From Streptomyces sp. NBC_00376 (GTDB taxonomy: Bacteria; Actinomycetota; Actinomycetes; Streptomycetales; Streptomycetaceae), in the NCBI RefSeq assembly GCF_036077095.1, contig NZ_CP107960.1, positions 8,184,001-8,248,000 of the forward strand: DNA of 64,000 nt. Reading direction: 5' to 3'. The position numbers and the translations under genes were made by a program. Position 1 is the first letter of the stretch. Each line of letters opens with the position of its first letter. Below are positions 17,217-25,557 of this stretch, one piece after another. The notes beneath the pieces were generated by a model, which did not search any database, had not been told where the DNA came from, and saw only the letters and a list, made by a program, of their open reading frames with translations.

Positions 17217-18763
17217 GTCAGCCGCCCAACGGCTTCTGGGCCCAGGCCACCGCCGACCCCGACCGCACGGTCCTGACCGCCCCCGACGGCGAGAGCTGGA
17301 CGGCGGGCCGGCTGCACGCCGCCGCCAACCGCCTCGTCCACGGACTGCGTGCGGCCGGGCTGCGGCGCGGCGACGCGTTCGCGGTGGTGCTGCCCAACGG
17401 CGTCGAGTTCTTCACCGCCTACCTCGCCGCCTCTCAGGCCGGCCTCTACCTCGTACCCGTCAACCACCACTTCGTCGGCCCCGAGATCGCCTGGATCGTC
17501 GCCGACTCCGGCGCCAAGGTGCTCATCGCGCACGAGCGGTTCGCGCAGGCCGCGACCGAGGCCGCCGACGAGGCGGAGCTGCCGGCGAGCCACCGCTACG
17601 CCGTGGGCACGGTCGACGGCTTCCGCCCGTACGCCGAACTGCTCGAAGGGCAGCGAGAGGACGCCCCGGAGGACCGCACCCTGGGCTGGGTCATGAACTA
17701 CACCTCCGGCACCACGGGCCGCCCGCGCGGCATCCGCCGCCCGCTCTCCGGCAAGCTCCCCGAGGAGAGCCACCTCGGCGGGTTCCTCGGCATCTTCGGG
17801 ATCAAACCGTTCGACGGCAACGTCCACCTGGTCTGCTCGCCGCTTTACCACACCGCCGTCCTGCAGTTCGCGGGCGCGTCCCTGCACATCGGACACCCGC
17901 TGGTCCTGATGGACCGGTGGACGCCCGAGGAGATGCTGCGGCTCATCGACACCCACCGCTGCACCCACACGCACATGGTCCCGACCCAGTTCCACCGCCT
18001 GCTCGCCCTCCCCGACGAGGTGAAGCGGCGCTACGACGTCTCGGCCATGCGGCACGCCATCCACGGTGCCGCGCCCTGCCCCGACCACGTCAAGCGCGCC
18101 ATGATCGACTGGTGGGGGAGATGCGTCGAGGAGTACTACGCGGCCAGTGAGGGCGGCGGCGCCTTCGCCACCGCGGAGGACTGGCTGAAGAAGCCGGGCA
18201 CGGTCGGCAGGGCCTGGCCGATCAGCGAGCTCGCCGTCTTCGACGACGACGGCAACCGGCTGCCGCCCGGCGAGCTCGGCACCGTCTACCTGAAGATGAA
18301 CACCGGCGGCTTCAGCTACCACAAGGACGAGACCAAGACCCGGAAGAACCGCATCGGCGACTTCTTCACCGTCGGCGACCTCGGCATCCTCGACGAGGAC
18401 GGCTACCTCTTCCTCCGCGACCGCAAGATCGACATGATCATCTCCGGTGGGGTCAACATCTACCCCGCCGAGATCGAGGGCGCACTCCTCGGCCACCCCG
18501 CGGTCGCCGACGTCGCCGTCTTCGGCATCCCGCATCCCGACTGGGGCGAGGAGGTCAAGGCGGTGGTCGAACCGGCCGAGGGGCACGAGGCGGGCCAGGA
18601 GCTCGCCGCCGCGATCCTGCGCCACTGCGAACAGCGCCTGGCCGGGTACAAGCGCCCCAGAAGCATCGACTTCATCGATGTGATGCCCCGCGACCCCAAC
18701 GGCAAGCTCTACAAGCGGCGGCTGCGCGACCCGTACTGGGAGGGCCACTCACGGGCCCTGTGA
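17213..18763 (+). CDS. Acyl-CoA synthetase (AMP-forming)
   Basis: ANL-superfamily ligase of 516 residues that would activate a carboxylic acid with ATP and CoA. Motifs: P-loop YTSGTTGRPRGI, the A5-type region EEYYAASEGG, the hinge VGDLGILDEDGYLFLRDR, and the C-terminal catalytic Lys in RDPNGKLYKRRLRD. Its ATG (17213) lies within the oxidoreductase stop codon, giving translational coupling. Together they suggest uptake and oxidation of a branched, cyclic or steroid-like acid. The acid substrate is not determined. Confidence 0.92.
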   Translation: MSQPPNGFWAQATADPDRTVLTAPDGESWTAGRLHAAANRLVHGLRAAGLRRGDAFAVVLPNGVEFFTAYLAASQAGLYLVPVNHHFVGPEIAWIVADSGAKVLIAHERFAQAATEAADEAELPASHRYAVGTVDGFRPYAELLEGQREDAPEDRTLGWVMNYTSGTTGRPRGIRRPLSGKLPEESHLGGFLGIFGIKPFDGNVHLVCSPLYHTAVLQFAGASLHIGHPLVLMDRWTPEEMLRLIDTHRCTHTHMVPTQFHRLLALPDEVKRRYDVSAMRHAIHGAAPCPDHVKRAMIDWWGRCVEEYYAASEGGGAFATAEDWLKKPGTVGRAWPISELAVFDDDGNRLPPGELGTVYLKMNTGGFSYHKDETKTRKNRIGDFFTVGDLGILDEDGYLFLRDRKIDMIISGGVNIYPAEIEGALLGHPAVADVAVFGIPHPDWGEEVKAVVEPAEGHEAGQELAAAILRHCEQRLAGYKRPRSIDFIDVMPRDPNGKLYKRRLRDPYWEGHSRAL

Positions 18764-18823
18764 GCCGCCGTCCGGCCGCCGCCCGACGAGCGCCCCTGTA
18801 CCCGCTCTGGCAGGGTGTGGCCC

Positions 18824-19930
18824 ATGAACGCGCTCGCGACGGTCCGGACACTGGCCACCCGGTGGACGGTGGTCGTGCCGGTCGTCGCCGCGCTCGCCCT
18901 GGTCTTCAGCTGGGGCCGGGAGCTGCCAGCGTTCGCCGTCGCCGTGGTCGCGCTCTGTCTCGCGGGCGCCGTCCTGGCCGCCGTGCACCATGCCGAGGTC
19001 ATCGCGCACCGGGTCGGCGAACCGTTCGGCTCGCTCGTACTCGCCGTCGCCGTCACCGTGATCGAAGTGGCCCTCATCGTCACGCTGATGGTGGACGGCG
19101 GCCCCAAGACGTCCGCGCTCGCCCGGGACACCGTCTTCGCCGCCGTGATGATCACCTGCAACGGCATCGTCGGCCTTTCGCTGCTCGTGGGCGCCGTCCG
19201 CAGCCGAGTCGTCGTCTTCAACGCCGAGGGCTCCGGGGCCGCCCTCGCGACCGTCGCCACCCTCGCCACGCTCAGCCTGGTCCTGCCGACCTTCACCGTC
19301 GGCAAGCCGGGCCCCGAGTTCTCCACCGCCCAGCTGACCTTCGCCGCCGTCGCCTCACTCTTCCTGTACGGACTGTTCGTCGCCGTGCAGACGGTGCGGC
19401 ACCGTGAGTACTTCCTGCCCCTCACACCCGAGGGCGAGCTCAAACCGGACGAGCACCACGCGGTGCTGCCCGGCCGGGGCGCCACCGCGCTGAGCGTGGT
19501 GATGCTGCTGATCGCCCTGGTCGCGGTCGTCGGCGACGCCAAGTCCGTGTCGCCGACCATCGAGTCCGGGGTGGAGGCGGCCGGGATGCCCCAGGCGGTG
19601 GTAGGTGTCGTCATCGCGCTGCTGGTGCTGCTGCCGGAGACCCTGGCGGCGGTACGGGCCGCCCGCCGCGAACGCGTCCAGACCAGCCTCAATCTCGCCC
19701 TCGGCTCGGCGATGGCGAGCATCGGCCTGACCATCCCGGCCATCGCCCTCGCCTCGGTCTGGCTCGACGGACCGCTCCATCTCGGCCTCGGCGCCACCCA
19801 TATGGTGCTGCTCGCCCTCACCGTGGTGGTCGGCGCGCTGACCGTCGTACCGGGACGGGCCACCCTGCTCCAGGGCGGCGTGCATCTCTCGATCTTCGCC
19901 GCGTTCGTCTTCCTCGCGATCAGCCCCTGA
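18824..19930 (+). CDS. CaCA-family cation/proton antiporter (ChaA-like)
   Basis: Membrane protein of 368 residues with about eleven hydrophobic segments. Both alpha-repeats of the CaCA superfamily are visible: GEPFGSLVLAVAVTVIEVAL in the first half and LLPETLAAVRAARRERVQTS followed by NLALGSAMASIGLTIP in the second. These carry the acidic residues that bind Ca2+ or Na+. Gene order gives no clue to the ion. I chose ATG 18824; a GTG nine bases upstream is possible. It is followed by a 16-bp hairpin terminator. Confidence 0.9.
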   Translation: MNALATVRTLATRWTVVVPVVAALALVFSWGRELPAFAVAVVALCLAGAVLAAVHHAEVIAHRVGEPFGSLVLAVAVTVIEVALIVTLMVDGGPKTSALARDTVFAAVMITCNGIVGLSLLVGAVRSRVVVFNAEGSGAALATVATLATLSLVLPTFTVGKPGPEFSTAQLTFAAVASLFLYGLFVAVQTVRHREYFLPLTPEGELKPDEHHAVLPGRGATALSVVMLLIALVAVVGDAKSVSPTIESGVEAAGMPQAVVGVVIALLVLLPETLAAVRAARRERVQTSLNLALGSAMASIGLTIPAIALASVWLDGPLHLGLGATHMVLLALTVVVGALTVVPGRATLLQGGVHLSIFAAFVFLAISP

Positions 19931-19936
19931 TTCCCC

Positions 19937-19987
19937 GCGATCGGTCCCTGTCCGGCCCCACCGGTCGGGCTGACAGGGACCGATCGC
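19937..19987. terminator. Bidirectional terminator hairpin
   Basis: Perfect 16-bp arms (19937-19952 and 19972-19987, GCGATCGGTCCCTGTC and its complement) with a 19-nt loop that can pair further. It sits between the convergent antiporter and acylase genes and would serve both. Confidence 0.85.
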
Positions 19988-19998
19988 ACCGCGAGGAG

Positions 19999-22416
19999 CT
20001 ACCGGCGTTCGTGGACCCGAACGACCCGCAGCGCCGGCGAGCGCAGGATGTCCTTCTCACAGAACCGGGACGTCACCCACCGCTCACCCGAGTACAGCTC
20101 GGTCTGGTCGCTGTAGTGCGCCGAGCCCGGGGCGGAGGACTGCGAGTACGTGAGCAGGGTGCGTGCCACCGGGCACTTGCCGCCGTCCCAGCCGACCGCC
20201 TGGATGTAGCTGGAACCGGCAGACACCTCCTGGTAGCCGCCGGCCGCCGCGTCCCACACCGGCTCCGTCTTGTTCCAGACGCCGAGCGATTCCGTACCGC
20301 CGCCGATGGGGATGCGCTTCCCGTTCCGTTCCACCCACTGGTGCCGGCCCAGCGGGGCGTCCAGCGTGATCCCGGCGGCCCGCAGTTCGGCCACCGTGTC
20401 GGCGAGAGCCCTGGCGACGCCGGGTGCCGAGGTGTTCAGCGTGTTCGGCGTACCGACCGGATCGGCGGGGGAGAAGGGCACCTTCCACAGCTCGCCCTGC
20501 GGGACCGCGGCCGTCGCCCTGCGCCAGAACCGGTCGAAGAGCAGCGCGCCCCGGCTGCCGGTGTCGGTCTTCCGGTCCCAGCGCCGCAGTACCTCGCACG
20601 CCGCCGACACATCGACCGCCGTGCCGTCGCTGCCGACCGCACGGCCGCCGGGCAGCGCCGCGCAGGCCGCCGCCAGGTCCGAGGCGGTCAGATCACCGGC
20701 CGGCGCACGGTTGGCGAACTGCTGGCCCTGGAGATCGGCCACCGTCAGCCGGCCCTTCGCCGCCATCGCCGAGACATCCTCGATCGCGCCCCGGGTCCGC
20801 ATCGAGCGGGGCGTGCCGACGGTGCCGAACACCCGCTCGTACCCGGCCAGCGGCGCGTCCGCGTTGGTCAGCCAGGCGCTGTCGTTGGAGTTCTCCACGT
20901 ACGGGGCGTCCTTCACGGTGGGCATCCGGCCCGGCCCGAAGATCCCCGGCTGCACGGCGTCCGGGTCCGAACCGAGCGCGCAGTCGCTCCTGGAGCCGTC
21001 CAGCACCGCCAGCCCGGAGGCCGGATACGTCGCCCTGCCCAGCGCCGTGGAACACCGCCCCGCGAGCTCGTCCGTGATCCTCGGCAGCACCTGCGACTGC
21101 GAGAAGAACGAATGCCCGGACGAATCGGCGGCGATGGTGTTCACCCACGGCAGCCCCTGGGTACGACGCAGCGCCGCCCCGATGTCAGCGGTGCTGCGCG
21201 CCCGGCTGAAACCGAGACCGGCGTCCGAGAAGCGCAGATTCACCGCGTTGGGGTCATTGAGCGCGTACGCGGTCGTCGTGGTCCAGGGCAGCGGCAGCCC
21301 GGCACCGAGCGAGGTGATGACCGGCCCGTACCGGGTCGACCACTGCGTGCGGGTCACCGCACCGCCGCCCTTCACCGCGACCGAGACCGTACGCTTCGTC
21401 ATCCGCTCGGGTCTGCCGTCCACCAGATACACGGTCGGATCGGCCGGATCGAGGGTGAGCTGATGGAGGCTGACCGGGACGCCGGTGGCGACGGTGTGGC
21501 TCCACGCGATGTTCTCGTTGTGCCCGATCGAGACGATCGGCGCGCCGAGCAGCGAGCCGCCCGCCACGTCCAGCTCGCCGGGAATCGTCTGCTGGGACTG
21601 CCAGAACCGCCGCCCGCCCTGCCACGGGTAGTGCGGATTGCCCAGCAGCAGGCCCCGCCCGTTCGCCGTCGTGTCGCCGCGGAACGCCACCGCGTTGGAG
21701 CCCATGTCCGCGTTCTGCGTCGACAGCAGCCGCCGGGCCGCGTCCGCCGCGTCGCCCGGCGACGGGACCTCGGGAGTCCCCGCCGCCCCGGTCGGCGGCT
21801 GAGCGCCCGTGATGCCGTCGATGCCGCGCCCCTGACCGCCGAGCACCGAGAGCGCGTAGCCGCGCGCCACCACGTCCAGCGTCGTCACCGGCCGCACCCA
21901 GTCGGCGCCCCTGCAGGCCGGGTCGTCGATCCGGTTCTGTGCCAGCCAGGCGTTGTAACCGGCCGCCCAGCCGCGCTCCAGTTCCCTGACATCATGGCTC
22001 TGACCCGCCGGCGCCGGCTGCTTCAGCAGCTTCTCCAGGGTGCGGGCCTCGCGGATCCGGCGGAAGTACAGATCGCTGGAGAGGTTCTTCGTCGCGGCGG
22101 ACAGCGATCCGTCCGGAGCCGCGTCGGGACCGAAGTACCGGGACCGTTCGCCGCGCAGCGTCACGAAGCCGTCGGCGAGGGTGCACACCTGGTCGGCGGC
22201 CTGGGCCCAGCCGTTGCCGAAGCCCAGGTTCGCGTAGTCCTTCGCCACGATGTGCGGGATGCCGTACTCGGTGTACCGGATCGTGGCGGACAGCCCGCCG
22301 CCCGACGGACGGTGGGAGCGCGGGCCGTCGGCCGCGGCGGGCGGCAACGACGCCGAAACTGTGAACAGCGCGAGGCCGGATATCGCAAGAAGTCTCAGAC
22401 GGTTGCGGAGCGGCAA
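19999..22416 (-). CDS. Secreted penicillin acylase-family Ntn hydrolase (AHL / lipopeptide acylase type)
   Basis: Secreted hydrolase of 805 residues made as a precursor that cleaves itself into two chains. I chose TTG 22416, preceded by GGGAGG; upstream in-frame ATGs lack a ribosome site. Signal peptide: MPLRNRLRLL followed by a hydrophobic run to about residue 28. The likely catalytic nucleophile is Ser240 in DMGSNAVAF, which would become the N-terminus of the large chain. Supporting motifs: GNPHYPWQGG, PGELDVAGGSLLGAPIVSIG and HNENIAWSHTV. Length and layout match streptomycete AhlM/aculeacin-acylase enzymes (about 800 residues), which remove long acyl chains from homoserine lactones or lipopeptides. 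Penicillin V cleavage is an alternative. Confidence 0.88.
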   Translation of the reverse strand: MPLRNRLRLLAISGLALFTVSASLPPAAADGPRSHRPSGGGLSATIRYTEYGIPHIVAKDYANLGFGNGWAQAADQVCTLADGFVTLRGERSRYFGPDAAPDGSLSAATKNLSSDLYFRRIREARTLEKLLKQPAPAGQSHDVRELERGWAAGYNAWLAQNRIDDPACRGADWVRPVTTLDVVARGYALSVLGGQGRGIDGITGAQPPTGAAGTPEVPSPGDAADAARRLLSTQNADMGSNAVAFRGDTTANGRGLLLGNPHYPWQGGRRFWQSQQTIPGELDVAGGSLLGAPIVSIGHNENIAWSHTVATGVPVSLHQLTLDPADPTVYLVDGRPERMTKRTVSVAVKGGGAVTRTQWSTRYGPVITSLGAGLPLPWTTTTAYALNDPNAVNLRFSDAGLGFSRARSTADIGAALRRTQGLPWVNTIAADSSGHSFFSQSQVLPRITDELAGRCSTALGRATYPASGLAVLDGSRSDCALGSDPDAVQPGIFGPGRMPTVKDAPYVENSNDSAWLTNADAPLAGYERVFGTVGTPRSMRTRGAIEDVSAMAAKGRLTVADLQGQQFANRAPAGDLTASDLAAACAALPGGRAVGSDGTAVDVSAACEVLRRWDRKTDTGSRGALLFDRFWRRATAAVPQGELWKVPFSPADPVGTPNTLNTSAPGVARALADTVAELRAAGITLDAPLGRHQWVERNGKRIPIGGGTESLGVWNKTEPVWDAAAGGYQEVSAGSSYIQAVGWDGGKCPVARTLLTYSQSSAPGSAHYSDQTELYSGERWVTSRFCEKDILRSPALRVVRVHERR

Positions 22417-22531
22417 CGGTCCTCCCAACTGTGCGGGTGCGAAAGGCGGTTGCCCGAGGGTTCGAGTCGCCACGCGCAACTCAGCCAGCACGCTCGCACC
22501 CCTGTCAACATCCCCACCGGTATCCGGACCC

Positions 22532-22560
22532 TTGACCCCCGGGTTCCGGCCGCACAGGAT
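22532..22560 (+). promoter_or_regulatory. Putative promoter for leaderless acyl-CoA ligase mRNA
   Basis: A -35 TTGACC (22532-22537) and a -10 CAGGAT (22555-22560) are spaced 17 nt apart. The ATG of the ligase follows 6 nt after the -10, so transcription would begin at or next to the start codon. No ribosome site precedes the ATG, as expected for a leaderless message. On the other strand a TTGACA (22508-22503) may serve the acylase. Confidence 0.6.
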
Positions 22561-22566
22561 CACGCC

Positions 22567-24066
22567 ATGACAGGTGTACGGAGCAGCACAGTCGACGGAG
22601 TCCTGGCACGGAGCGCCCGGCGCACCCCGGAGCGCACCGCCCTGCGGTACGCGGACAGGTCATGGACGTACGCGGAGCTCGACACGGCCGTCAGCACCGC
22701 CGCCGCCGTCCTCGCCGGCGAGCACGGACTGCGCCCCGGTGACCGGGTCGCCTGCTACGCGCACAACTCCGACGCGTATCTGATCGGCTATCTCGGCTGC
22801 GCCCGCGCGGGCCTGGTCCACGTACCGGTCAACCAGAACCTCACCGGCGACGACCTCACGTACATCCTCGAACAGTCCGGCAGCGCCCTCGTCCTCACCG
22901 ACCCGGACCTCGCCGACCGGATTCCGGCCGCGTTCCCCGTACGCCCGCTGCGCGACGCACCGGACTCCCTGCTGGCGGCTTCCGCCACCCCGCGCCCCTT
23001 CGTCCCGGAACGCGAACCGGCCGCGACAGACCTCGTCCAGCTGCTCTACACCTCGGGCACCACCGCGCAGCCCAAGGGCGCGATGATGACCCACGGGGCG
23101 CTCGTGCACGAGTACGTCAGCGCCATCACGGCGCTCGACCTGCGCGCCGCCGACCGGCCCGTCCACTCGCTGCCGCTTTACCACTCCGCGCAGATGCATG
23201 TCTTCCTGCTGCCCTACCTCGCGGTCGGGGCGCAGAACACCATCCTCGACGCACCCGACGCCGACCGGATCTTCGACCTCGTGGAGACGGGGCAGGCCGA
23301 CAGCGTCTTCGCCCCGCCGACCGTCTGGATCGGCATCTCCCGGCACCCCGGCTTCGCCACCCGCGAACTCGGCGGCCTGCGCAAGGCGTACTACGGCGCT
23401 TCGATCATGCCCGTGCCCGTACTGGAACGGCTCCGCGAACGGCTGCCCGCGCTCGCCTTCTACAACTGCTTCGGGCAGAGCGAGATCGGCCCGCTCGCCG
23501 CCGTCCTCGGACCGGACGAGCACGAGGGCCGGATGGACTCCTGCGGCAGGCCCGTCCTCTTCGTCGAGGCCCGGGTCGTCGACGAGGACGGCAAGGAGGT
23601 CCCCGACGGCACGGCCGGCGAAGTGGTCTACCGGTCACCCCAGTTGTGCGAGGGCTACTGGGACAAGCCCGAGGAGACCGCCGAAGCCTTCCGCGACGGC
23701 TGGTTCCACTCCGGCGACCTCGCGGTGCGCGACGCCGAGGGCTTCCTCACCGTCGTCGACCGGGTGAAGGACGTCATCAACTCCGGCGGCGTCCTCGTCG
23801 CCTCCCGGCAGGTCGAGGACGCCCTCTACGCCCATCCCGCCGTCGCCGAGGCCGCGGTCGTCGGACTGCCCGACGAGCGCTGGATCGAGGCCGTCACCGC
23901 CTTCGTGGTACTGCGCGGCGACGCGACGGCGGCCGAACTCATCGACCACGCCCGCGAGCGGCTCGCCCACTTCAAGGCTCCGAAGAAGGTCCTCTTCGTG
24001 GACGAACTGCCGCGCAACGCCAGCGGGAAGATCCTCAAGCGGGAGCTGCGCGACCGGTTCGCGTAG
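22567..24066 (+). CDS. Long-chain-fatty-acid/acyl-CoA ligase
   Basis: AMP-forming ligase of 499 residues. Motifs: P-loop LLYTSGTTAQPKGAMM, the substrate-pocket region FYNCFGQSEIGPLAA, HSGDLAVRDAEGF, DRVKDVINSGGVLV and the catalytic Lys in RNASGKILKRELRD. Family is clear, and fatty acids are the usual substrates, but specificity is not readable. It stands alone on the plus strand with its own promoter just upstream, and converges with paaK. Confidence 0.92.
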   Translation: MTGVRSSTVDGVLARSARRTPERTALRYADRSWTYAELDTAVSTAAAVLAGEHGLRPGDRVACYAHNSDAYLIGYLGCARAGLVHVPVNQNLTGDDLTYILEQSGSALVLTDPDLADRIPAAFPVRPLRDAPDSLLAASATPRPFVPEREPAATDLVQLLYTSGTTAQPKGAMMTHGALVHEYVSAITALDLRAADRPVHSLPLYHSAQMHVFLLPYLAVGAQNTILDAPDADRIFDLVETGQADSVFAPPTVWIGISRHPGFATRELGGLRKAYYGASIMPVPVLERLRERLPALAFYNCFGQSEIGPLAAVLGPDEHEGRMDSCGRPVLFVEARVVDEDGKEVPDGTAGEVVYRSPQLCEGYWDKPEETAEAFRDGWFHSGDLAVRDAEGFLTVVDRVKDVINSGGVLVASRQVEDALYAHPAVAEAAVVGLPDERWIEAVTAFVVLRGDATAAELIDHARERLAHFKAPKKVLFVDELPRNASGKILKRELRDRFA

Positions 24067-24098
24067 CGGACGGCCCGGAGCCCTCAGGGCGCGTCCGC
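24066..24098. terminator. Possible terminator hairpin between ligase and paaK
   Basis: GCGGACG (24066-24072) pairs with CGTCCGC (24092-24098) across a 19-nt GC-rich loop. It overlaps the ligase stop codon and the last codons of paaK, and lies in a convergent gap of 17 bp. The stem is short, so support is modest. Confidence 0.4.
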
Positions 24099-25385
24099 AC
24101 GCCCGTCGCGCTCGTCCACGATCCGCCGGAACTTGCCGACCGACCGCTCCAGCGTCTCGGGATCGACGATCTCCACCCCGACCGACACCCCGATCCCGTC
24201 CTTGACGGCGGCCGTGATCGACGCCGCGGCCGCCGTCCGCTGCTCCGGGGTGGTTCCGGCCCGTGCCTCGGCCCGTACGGTCAGCGCGTCGAGCCGGCCC
24301 TCCCGGGTCAGCCGCAACTGGAAGTGCGGCGCCACCCCCGGCGTGCGCAGCACGATCTCTTCGATCTGCGTCGGGAAGAGGTTCACGCCGCGCAGGATCA
24401 CCAGATCGTCGCTGCGCCCGGTCACCTTCTCCATCCGCCGGAACACCCGGGCCGTGCCCGGCAGCAGCCGGGTCAGGTCCCGCGTCCGGTAGCGGATCAC
24501 CGGCATGGCCTCCTTGGTGAGCGAGGTGAAGACCAGCTCGCCCTCCTCGCCCTCGGGCAGCACCTCACCGGTGAACGGGTCGACGACCTCGGGATAGAAG
24601 TGGTCCTCCCAGATGTGCAGCCCGTCCTTCGTCTCGACACACTCCTGCGCCACACCGGGCCCCATCACCTCCGAGAGCCCGTAGATGTCGACGGCGTCGA
24701 TGGCGAACCGCTCCTCGATCTCGCGCCGCATCTCCTGCGTCCACGGCTCGGCACCGAAGATCCCGACCTTCAGGGAGGTCGACCGCGGATCGACACCCTG
24801 CCGTTCGAACTCGTCGAGGAGGGTCAGCATGTACGACGGGGTCACCATGATGATCTCGGGGCGGAAGTCCTGGATCAGCTGGACCTGGCGGGCGGTCATG
24901 CCCCCCGAGGCGGGAATGACCGTGCAGCCGAGCCGCTCCGCCCCGTAGTGGGCGCCGAGCCCGCCGGTGAACAGCCCGTATCCGTAAGCCACATGGACCT
25001 TCTGCCCGGGGCGCCCGCCGGCCGCCCGGATGGAGCGGGCGACGACGTCGGCCCAGGTGTCCAGGTCCCGCTGGGTGTAACCGACGACGGTCGGACGGCC
25101 CGTCGTCCCGCTGGACGCGTGGATCCGGCGCACCTGCTCCTCGGGCACGGCGAACATGCCGAAGGGGTAGTTGTCCCGCAGGTCGGCCTTGGTCGTGAAG
25201 GGGAAGCGGGCGAGATCGGCGAGCGTACGGCAGTCGTCCGGGCGCAGCCCGGCCCGGTCGAACGCGGCCCGGTAGTGGCCGACGTTCTCGTACGCGTGGT
25301 GCAGCGTGGCCCGCAGCCGCTCCAGCTGGAGCGCCTCCAGCTCGTCCCGGCCCAGCCGTTCCGCCTGGTCCAGCGCAGACGTCAT
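24084..25385 (-). CDS. paaK: Phenylacetate-CoA ligase
   Basis: Cytoplasmic ligase of 433 residues that activates phenylacetate to phenylacetyl-CoA, the first step of aerobic phenylacetate breakdown. Motifs: the P-loop variant ASSGTTGRPTVVGYTQ, YGYGLFTGGLGAHYGAE, FGAEPWTQEMRREIEE, YRTRDLTRLL and VGKFRRIVDERDG at the end. Length and motifs are those of PaaK. ATG 25385 is preceded by AGGGAG. No other paa genes are adjacent, so the ring-attack steps must be encoded elsewhere. A TetR-type palindrome stands 24 nt upstream of the start, as known for paa genes. Confidence 0.92.
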   Translation of the reverse strand: MTSALDQAERLGRDELEALQLERLRATLHHAYENVGHYRAAFDRAGLRPDDCRTLADLARFPFTTKADLRDNYPFGMFAVPEEQVRRIHASSGTTGRPTVVGYTQRDLDTWADVVARSIRAAGGRPGQKVHVAYGYGLFTGGLGAHYGAERLGCTVIPASGGMTARQVQLIQDFRPEIIMVTPSYMLTLLDEFERQGVDPRSTSLKVGIFGAEPWTQEMRREIEERFAIDAVDIYGLSEVMGPGVAQECVETKDGLHIWEDHFYPEVVDPFTGEVLPEGEEGELVFTSLTKEAMPVIRYRTRDLTRLLPGTARVFRRMEKVTGRSDDLVILRGVNLFPTQIEEIVLRTPGVAPHFQLRLTREGRLDALTVRAEARAGTTPEQRTAAAASITAAVKDGIGVSVGVEIVDPETLERSVGKFRRIVDERDGRADAP

Positions 25386-25409
25386 CGGGATCTCCCTCTT
25401 CCGAGCAGG

Positions 25410-25427
25410 CGACCGATCATTCGGTCG
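25410..25427. promoter_or_regulatory. TetR-type operator upstream of paaK
   Basis: CGACCGA and TCGGTCG form perfect 7-bp arms around TCAT. A further TTTCGGT half follows at 25431. The pattern resembles the CGACCGA-type boxes bound by TetR-family regulators of phenylacetate catabolism (PaaR), but no tetR gene is in the window. Confidence 0.65.
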
Positions 25428-25557
25428 ATCTTTCGGTAGCAGTAATTCAGTATGTTCCGCCCGATGGCAAGAGGGGCGACGCGGCTGATCCACATCGCGG
25501 CTTCGCTCATACCGAACACGGCTGCGCCGCCCGTCGGGCGCTGTTTGGATGGCGGGC

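Noticed and set aside
17840..17855. Apparent TTA codon in acyl-CoA synthetase at CTTTAC (also in the ligase at about 23180)
   Set aside because: TTA spans two codons (CTT TAC, Leu-Tyr) and is not in frame.
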